Origin: Anaerococcus sp.
GTDB taxonomy: Bacteria; Bacillota; Clostridia; Tissierellales; Peptoniphilaceae
Reading direction: 5' to 3'
NCBI GenBank assembly: GCA_030825745.1
Contig: JAPJPH010000013.1
Location: 1 to 9,483, forward strand
Length of the DNA: 9,483 nt
Below the pieces are notes generated by a model, which was given only the letters and a program-made list of their open reading frames with translations, was not told the origin of the DNA and did not search any database. Below, piece by piece: positions 6,319 to 9,483 of the stretch. The position numbers and the translations under genes are program-made. Each line of letters starts with the position of its first letter. Position 1 is the first letter of the stretch.

Positions 6319-6564
6319 CTAATAGTAGTCGTTATATAGAAGTAGTAGGAAAGATAAAACTTGCAGAAAGAAAATGGTTGATGAAAATTTTTAGTATTTA
6401 TCTTTTTGAATGGATCTATTAGATCTTTGGTGAAAAAAAAAGTAGCCTGAGGGTCCTCCCACCTTATAGGGATAGGATATATTTATGTATCTCAAAGATA
6501 TCTATTTTGATAAAAGGGATGGCACCGTGGGTTAGACTCGCTCCTTGTTGGAGTGGGTCTTTTT
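6319..6564 (+). promoter_or_regulatory. Tryptophan T-box riboswitch controlling trpP
   Basis: The leader senses uncharged tRNA-Trp and lets transcription continue into trpP when tryptophan is scarce. Stem I closes through CTAATAG (6319-6325) with CTATTAG (6416-6422) and AAAGATAAA (6350-6358) with TTTATCTTT (6397-6405). Between these strands the sequence GAATGGAT presents UGG (6411-6413), the tryptophan codon, where the specifier belongs. The distal part contains GCAGAAAG and GGTTGATG, as in other T-boxes. The T-box itself is TGGCACCGTG (6520-6529); the C after TGG matches a G discriminator base, as in bacterial tRNA-Trp. The antiterminator can form from AAGGG (6514-6518) with TCCTT (6542-6546) and GTGGG (6527-6531) with CTCGC (6537-6541), with the TGGCACC bulge between them. 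It competes directly with the terminator. Confidence 0.95.
6534..6564 (+). terminator. Intrinsic terminator of the T-box leader
   Basis: AGACTCGCTCC (6534-6544) pairs with GGAGTGGGTCT (6550-6560) as an 11-bp stem with two G-U pairs and a TTGTT loop, followed by five T. Its left arm is shared with the antiterminator, so only one of the two can form. It may also catch read-through from the purine permease gene upstream. Confidence 0.92.
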
Positions 6565-6595
6565 AATTTATTAAGAATTATTGAAAGGAATTATT

Positions 6596-7090
6596 ATGAA
6601 AACTAGAAATTTAACGATACCAGCCATATTTATGGCCCTAGGATTAGTATTACACTTTTTAATACCTCCAATATTTTTTGGGGTAAAGCCAGATTTTTTA
6701 TTATCTATGATGTTTATATCTTTAATGATAGTAGATAATTATAAAGAAGCCACATTAGTAGGTGTTTCAGGAGCAGTTATGAGCGCTTTAACTACTAACT
6801 TTCCTGGAGGTCAAATACCAAATTTTATAGAAAAAATTATAGTTGCCCTAATAATTTTTAAAATATGTCAACTAATGAAAGATTCTTATACTGTATTTAA
6901 AGTTGTCTTTATATTTGCTATAGGAACCCTTTTAAGTGGAAGCTTATTTTTACTACTGGCCCTTTCAATGACTAAGCAAATGAATCTATTTCTTCCAACT
7001 TTTCCAGTAGTTTTGATAGCCATGCTGGTCAATTCCTTATTTGGAATATTACTTTTTTCAGCCTATAAGAAGATCAACCTTAAAAAATAA
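6596..7090 (+). CDS. trpP: TrpP, tryptophan-specific S component of an ECF transporter
   Basis: TrpP is the membrane substrate-binding subunit for tryptophan, working with the shared ECF energising module (two ATPases and EcfT), which is not in this window. The 164-residue protein is almost entirely hydrophobic, with about five or six spans. It carries the family landmarks PP (24-25), GVKPDF (29-34) and SALTTNFPGGQIPN (63-76), matching Bacillus TrpP (YhaG) in order and length. A TTG at 6581 would add five residues in frame, but it precedes the ribosome binding site AAAGGAA (6584-6590), so I place the start at the ATG at 6596. The tryptophan T-box directly upstream agrees independently with the substrate: expression should rise when charged tRNA-Trp falls. 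It is a single-gene unit ending in a strong terminator shared with the convergent thiamine-binding gene. Confidence 0.94.
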   Translation: MKTRNLTIPAIFMALGLVLHFLIPPIFFGVKPDFLLSMMFISLMIVDNYKEATLVGVSGAVMSALTTNFPGGQIPNFIEKIIVALIIFKICQLMKDSYTVFKVVFIFAIGTLLSGSLFLLLALSMTKQMNLFLPTFPVVLIAMLVNSLFGILLFSAYKKINLKK

Positions 7091-7170
7091 AAAGCTTTCT
7101 AGTTTAAAATTCCCCAAAACTTAGTTTTACCTAAGTTTTGGGGAAACTTCATTTTCCTAATAAGCTTTTT
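7089..7170. terminator. Two-way terminator between trpP and the convergent peptidase operon
   Basis: A 15-bp perfect stem (TTCCCCAAAACTTAG 7110-7124 with its complement 7131-7145, loop TTTTAC) is nested inside outer arms AAAAAGCTT (7089-7097) and AAGCTTTTT (7162-7170). The outer arms supply a T-run on both strands, so the structure can end transcription from trpP on the plus strand and from the thiamine-binding gene on the minus strand. Confidence 0.88.
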
Positions 7171-7172
7171 TA

Positions 7173-7469
7173 TTATAGTTTATCTTCAACTGATTTTATT
7201 TTTTGCTCCATAGATGAATCTTTATCTCTTCTCTCATCCATCTTTATAACTGTATAAACTCTATCACATCCTTTAGAAAATACATCTTCTTGCATTTTTC
7301 TAACAAGTCTAAAGCCTTCTTCTGGATCAGCTTCTATAACTGTTCCCATAGGGTTTAGTTTAAATTTTGCACCCTCTTGTTTCAAAACTTTCTCAGCCCC
7401 TGCTACAAATGAGCTTACTGATGTTTGTCCTGTTCCTATTGGCACTAGACATACTTCAATTATTGCCAT
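7173..7469 (-). CDS. Thiamine-binding protein of the MTH1187/YqgV (UPF0045) family
   Basis: These small proteins (about 100 residues) form ferredoxin-like oligomers in the cytoplasm and bind thiamine; what they do for the cell is not settled. The 98-residue product matches the family over its whole length: VPIGTGQTSVSSFVA (9-23), LNPMGTVIE (38-46) and DERRDK (78-83), the last being the conserved basic segment near the C-terminus. No signal peptide or membrane segment is present. Its ATG directly follows the stop of the M18 aminopeptidase gene (no gap), and its ribosome binding site AAGGAGG lies within the last codons of that gene, so the two are translated from one message. No thiamine riboswitch or other thiamine gene is nearby, so a link with thiamine rests on the family alone. 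Confidence 0.9.
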   Translation of the reverse strand: MAIIEVCLVPIGTGQTSVSSFVAGAEKVLKQEGAKFKLNPMGTVIEADPEEGFRLVRKMQEDVFSKGCDRVYTVIKMDERRDKDSSMEQKIKSVEDKL

Positions 7470-8747
7470 CTAATCCTCCTTATAAAATTGTTTATATATT
7501 TGATAAGCATCATAATGATCTTTGATGCCACCAGTCTCTCTTATAGAATGCATACCCAAAATTGGCTCTCCTACATCCACACTCTTAATTCCTAGGGTAG
7601 ATGCTGCTATAGGACCTATAGTAGACCCACCTGTTTTGTCATTTCTATTATGGAAAGTTTGGATATTTAATCCTAACTTATCTGCTATATTAATGATCCT
7701 AGCCTTAGACTCTACGCTAGAAGTATATGCACCATTGGCTGCAATTTTTATTACCAGACCCTCATTCATTTTTACTATATTTGTTGGATCTGAAAATGAA
7801 GAAAAGTTTGGATGAATTGCATGGGCCTGGTCAGCACTTATTAAAAATGAATTGGCCAAGGCTATAAAATAATCTTCATCACTTAGTCCCATTTTTGTTG
7901 ATATTCTCTTTAGGCTATCTTTTAAAAATGGTGAAAATGCACCTGTCCTTGACCTAGATCCTATTTCTTCGTTGTCATTTAATATAAGGACCTTAGTTTT
8001 TTTACTAGTAGAATCAACAAGGGCCCTTAGGCTAGCATGAACGCTACCTAGGTTATCTATCCTACCAACTTGGTAGATACTATCATTTAATATGGCTCCT
8101 TTTTGTCTATCATAAAGGCCCAGGTCATAATCTAAGATATCCATAGGATTTATATCAAGTTCACTAGCTAAAAGATTTTGGATAAATCCTTTTTCACCTA
8201 GGTCAGCTTTTATAGTTTTAACTATTGGGTATAGGTGATCTTGTGGATTGTAGGCAAAACCCTTGTTGGCATCCCTATTCATATGGATGGCAGGGTTTGG
8301 TATGGTTAGTAAATCTTTATTTATATTTACTAGTTTATAAGATATTTTCTCATTTTCTTTATAACATACCTTTCCAGCTATAGAAAGGGTTCTATCTAAC
8401 CAGGTTGAATGAATCATTCCCCCATAAACTTCTACATTTAGTTTTAAATAGGAATTGGAAGAAATTTCTGGATTACTTTTTATCTTAAAGGTTGGACTTT
8501 CTGTATGAGAGCCTATTATATCAAAGCCTTCTTTTAAATCATCTCCTAGGCTTATTGCTATTAGGCTAGTACCATCTCTATTTATATAATACTTGCCATT
8601 TTTAACTAGCTCCCAAGGCCTATCCTCCCTCAGTTTCTTATATCCATTTTCTTCTAATATTTTTATGCTTTCTTTTACAGCAAAATAAGATAATGGACTA
8701 TTGTCGATAAACTCTATCAAATCTTTAATAAATTCTAAACTATTCAT
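7470..8747 (-). CDS. apeB: M18-family aminopeptidase (aspartyl aminopeptidase type)
   Basis: This cytoplasmic dinuclear metal aminopeptidase removes N-terminal residues from peptides, acidic ones in the best-known members. The 425 residues fit the bacterial M18 length. The metal-site residues are all present: H81 in GSHTESP, D231 in GRIDN, E260-E261 in NDNEEIGS, D306 in SADQAHA and H400 in GMHSIRE. Other family segments include YGGMIHSTWLDR (108-119) and GGSTIGPIAAS (373-383). The start at 8747 fits the family N-terminus (an IEFIDNSP segment near residue 11), although its ribosome binding site AAAAGGG (8760-8766) is 12 bases away and weak. It is the first gene of a two-gene unit with the thiamine-binding protein and is divergent from xpt. 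I see no confident minus-strand promoter in the 135 bases between them. Symbol assigned by family; substrate preference is not certain. Confidence 0.93.
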   Translation of the reverse strand: MNSLEFIKDLIEFIDNSPLSYFAVKESIKILEENGYKKLREDRPWELVKNGKYYINRDGTSLIAISLGDDLKEGFDIIGSHTESPTFKIKSNPEISSNSYLKLNVEVYGGMIHSTWLDRTLSIAGKVCYKENEKISYKLVNINKDLLTIPNPAIHMNRDANKGFAYNPQDHLYPIVKTIKADLGEKGFIQNLLASELDINPMDILDYDLGLYDRQKGAILNDSIYQVGRIDNLGSVHASLRALVDSTSKKTKVLILNDNEEIGSRSRTGAFSPFLKDSLKRISTKMGLSDEDYFIALANSFLISADQAHAIHPNFSSFSDPTNIVKMNEGLVIKIAANGAYTSSVESKARIINIADKLGLNIQTFHNRNDKTGGSTIGPIAASTLGIKSVDVGEPILGMHSIRETGGIKDHYDAYQIYKQFYKED

Positions 8748-8818
8748 AAATATATGATACCCTTTTACCTATACCTATCCCCTTTTTCTTTTTTTGACTT
8801 AAATTTCGCAAAGATTTT

Positions 8819-8846
8819 TTGACTATTTTCACAAATATACTATAAT
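8819..8846 (+). promoter_or_regulatory. Promoter of xpt with a PurBox-like sequence near the transcription start
   Basis: TTGACT (8819-8824), a 16-base spacer and TATAAT (8841-8846) form a good sigma-A promoter. Just downstream, AAAGCGAACTTA (8852-8863) matches 10 of 12 positions of the Bacillus PurR box AWWWCGAACWWT, as I recall it. The leader is about 30 bases, too short for a purine riboswitch. A second TTTTTTGACT copy sits 25 bases upstream (8790-8799). Confidence 0.65.
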
Positions 8847-8882
8847 TATTAAAAGCGAACTTAATCTACATAAGGAGTTTAT

Positions 8883-9458
8883 ATGAAAGAATTAAAAGAG
8901 AAAATCCTAGAAGAAGGTATTGTAATCGGCCCTGAAATTTTAAAGGTTGATTCATTTTTAAACCAACAAATAGACTGTGAACTGATCCAAAAAATTGGTG
9001 ATGAATTTGCCGAACATTTTAAAGATAAGAATATTGATAAGGTACTAACAGTAGAATCATCTGGTATAGCACCTGCTCTTGCAACAGCTCTTAGACTAGG
9101 GGTCAAATGCGTATTTGCAAGAAAAAAACAATCCCTAACCACAGGAGATGAGGTTTATCATTCTAGTGTATATTCTTTCACTAAACAAGTAACAAATGAG
9201 CTAATAGTTTCTAAAAATTTCTTACATGAGGGTGAAAATGTCCTAATGATTGATGATTTTCTAGCCAACGGCCAAGCAGCCAAGGGTATGGTAGCTATTA
9301 TAAGACAAGCTGGAGCAAATCCTGTTGGGGTTGGTATAGTTATAGAAAAATCATTTAGTGATGGTAGAAAAGTAATTGAAGATATGGGATTAGATGTTAA
9401 ATCCCTAGCTAGAATTAAAAGTTTGAGTAATGAAAAAATAGAATTTGTTGAAGAATAA
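8883..9458 (+). CDS. xpt: Xanthine phosphoribosyltransferase
   Basis: Xpt joins xanthine to PRPP to give XMP and pyrophosphate in the cytoplasm, feeding salvaged xanthine into GMP synthesis. The 191-residue product follows Bacillus Xpt almost end to end: [11 protein letters not shown] (21-31), VESSGIAPA (57-65), SVYSFTKQ (95-102), the PRPP-binding loop [14 protein letters not shown] (120-133) and GIVIEKSF (151-158), ending in SLARIKSL. No key residue is missing. The start has AAGGAG (8872-8877) with 5 bases of spacing. It is transcribed divergently from the M18 aminopeptidase. In Bacillus, xpt is followed by the xanthine permease gene pbuX; a ribosome-binding-like sequence soon after this stop suggests a downstream gene here too, though its identity is unseen. 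Its pyrophosphate product is a substrate for the pyrophosphatase encoded in this window. Confidence 0.96.
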   Translation: MKELKEKILEEGIVIGPEILKVDSFLNQQIDCELIQKIGDEFAEHFKDKNIDKVLTVESSGIAPALATALRLGVKCVFARKKQSLTTGDEVYHSSVYSFTKQVTNELIVSKNFLHEGENVLMIDDFLANGQAAKGMVAIIRQAGANPVGVGIVIEKSFSDGRKVIEDMGLDVKSLARIKSLSNEKIEFVEE

Positions 9459-9464
9459 ATTAAA

Positions 9465-9475
9465 AGGAGTAGGTG
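9465..9475 (+). promoter_or_regulatory. Ribosome-binding-like sequence of a gene starting beyond the window
   Basis: AGGAGTAGGTG follows the xpt stop by a few bases. No usable start codon with an open frame appears before the window ends (the GTG at 9473 meets TAA one codon later), so a following gene would begin at or past 9483. No terminator separates it from xpt. Confidence 0.4.
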
Positions 9476-9483
9476 TTTTAAGC

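Noticed and set aside
8748..8882. Possible guanine riboswitch before xpt
   Set aside because: The predicted transcript leader is about 30 bases, and no conserved purine-aptamer sequence is present.

Overview
The window is AT-rich bacterial DNA. Most genes have strong AAGGAGG-type ribosome binding sites about 5 bases before the start. Xanthine phosphoribosyltransferase, a tryptophan T-box leader before trpP, a CBS-DRTGG type II pyrophosphatase and an M18 aminopeptidase together point to an anaerobic Firmicute. A Tissierellia-type organism (Anaerococcus, Peptoniphilus or Finegoldia relatives) is my best guess, inferred from the overall look and not from an rRNA gene.

Left end (1-1417): two minus-strand genes encode an exported four-cysteine protein and a membrane-anchored protein cut off by the window edge. 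Neither has a known function. Their promoter is clear, but the leader is odd: a hairpin and a five-codon reading frame lie between the strong Shine-Dalgarno sequence and the start codon. Beyond the promoter is a plus-strand reading frame that looks like a broken gene, followed by a perfect 19-bp inverted repeat.

Minus-strand operon (1418-4857), transcribed corB-like, then ppaC, then a Nudix hydrolase, with gaps of 8-9 bases. It encodes a CNNM/CorB membrane protein probably moving Mg2+, a nucleotide-regulated Mn-dependent pyrophosphatase, and a Nudix enzyme. Metal ions, adenine nucleotides and diphosphates are a plausible common theme.

Plus-strand transporters (4968-7090): an AzgA/PbuG-type hypoxanthine/guanine permease, then a tryptophan T-box riboswitch (specifier UGG, full antiterminator and terminator) controlling trpP, the S component of a tryptophan ECF transporter.

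Right end (7173-9483): a minus-strand pair made of an M18 aminopeptidase and a small thiamine-binding protein of the YqgV/MTH1187 family, meeting trpP at a shared two-way terminator. Divergent from it is xpt, which salvages xanthine; with the permease it gives the window a purine-salvage theme. A ribosome-binding-like site at the right edge suggests another gene follows xpt.

Most of the window is ordinary housekeeping sequence. The part least explained by known families is the left 1.4 kb.
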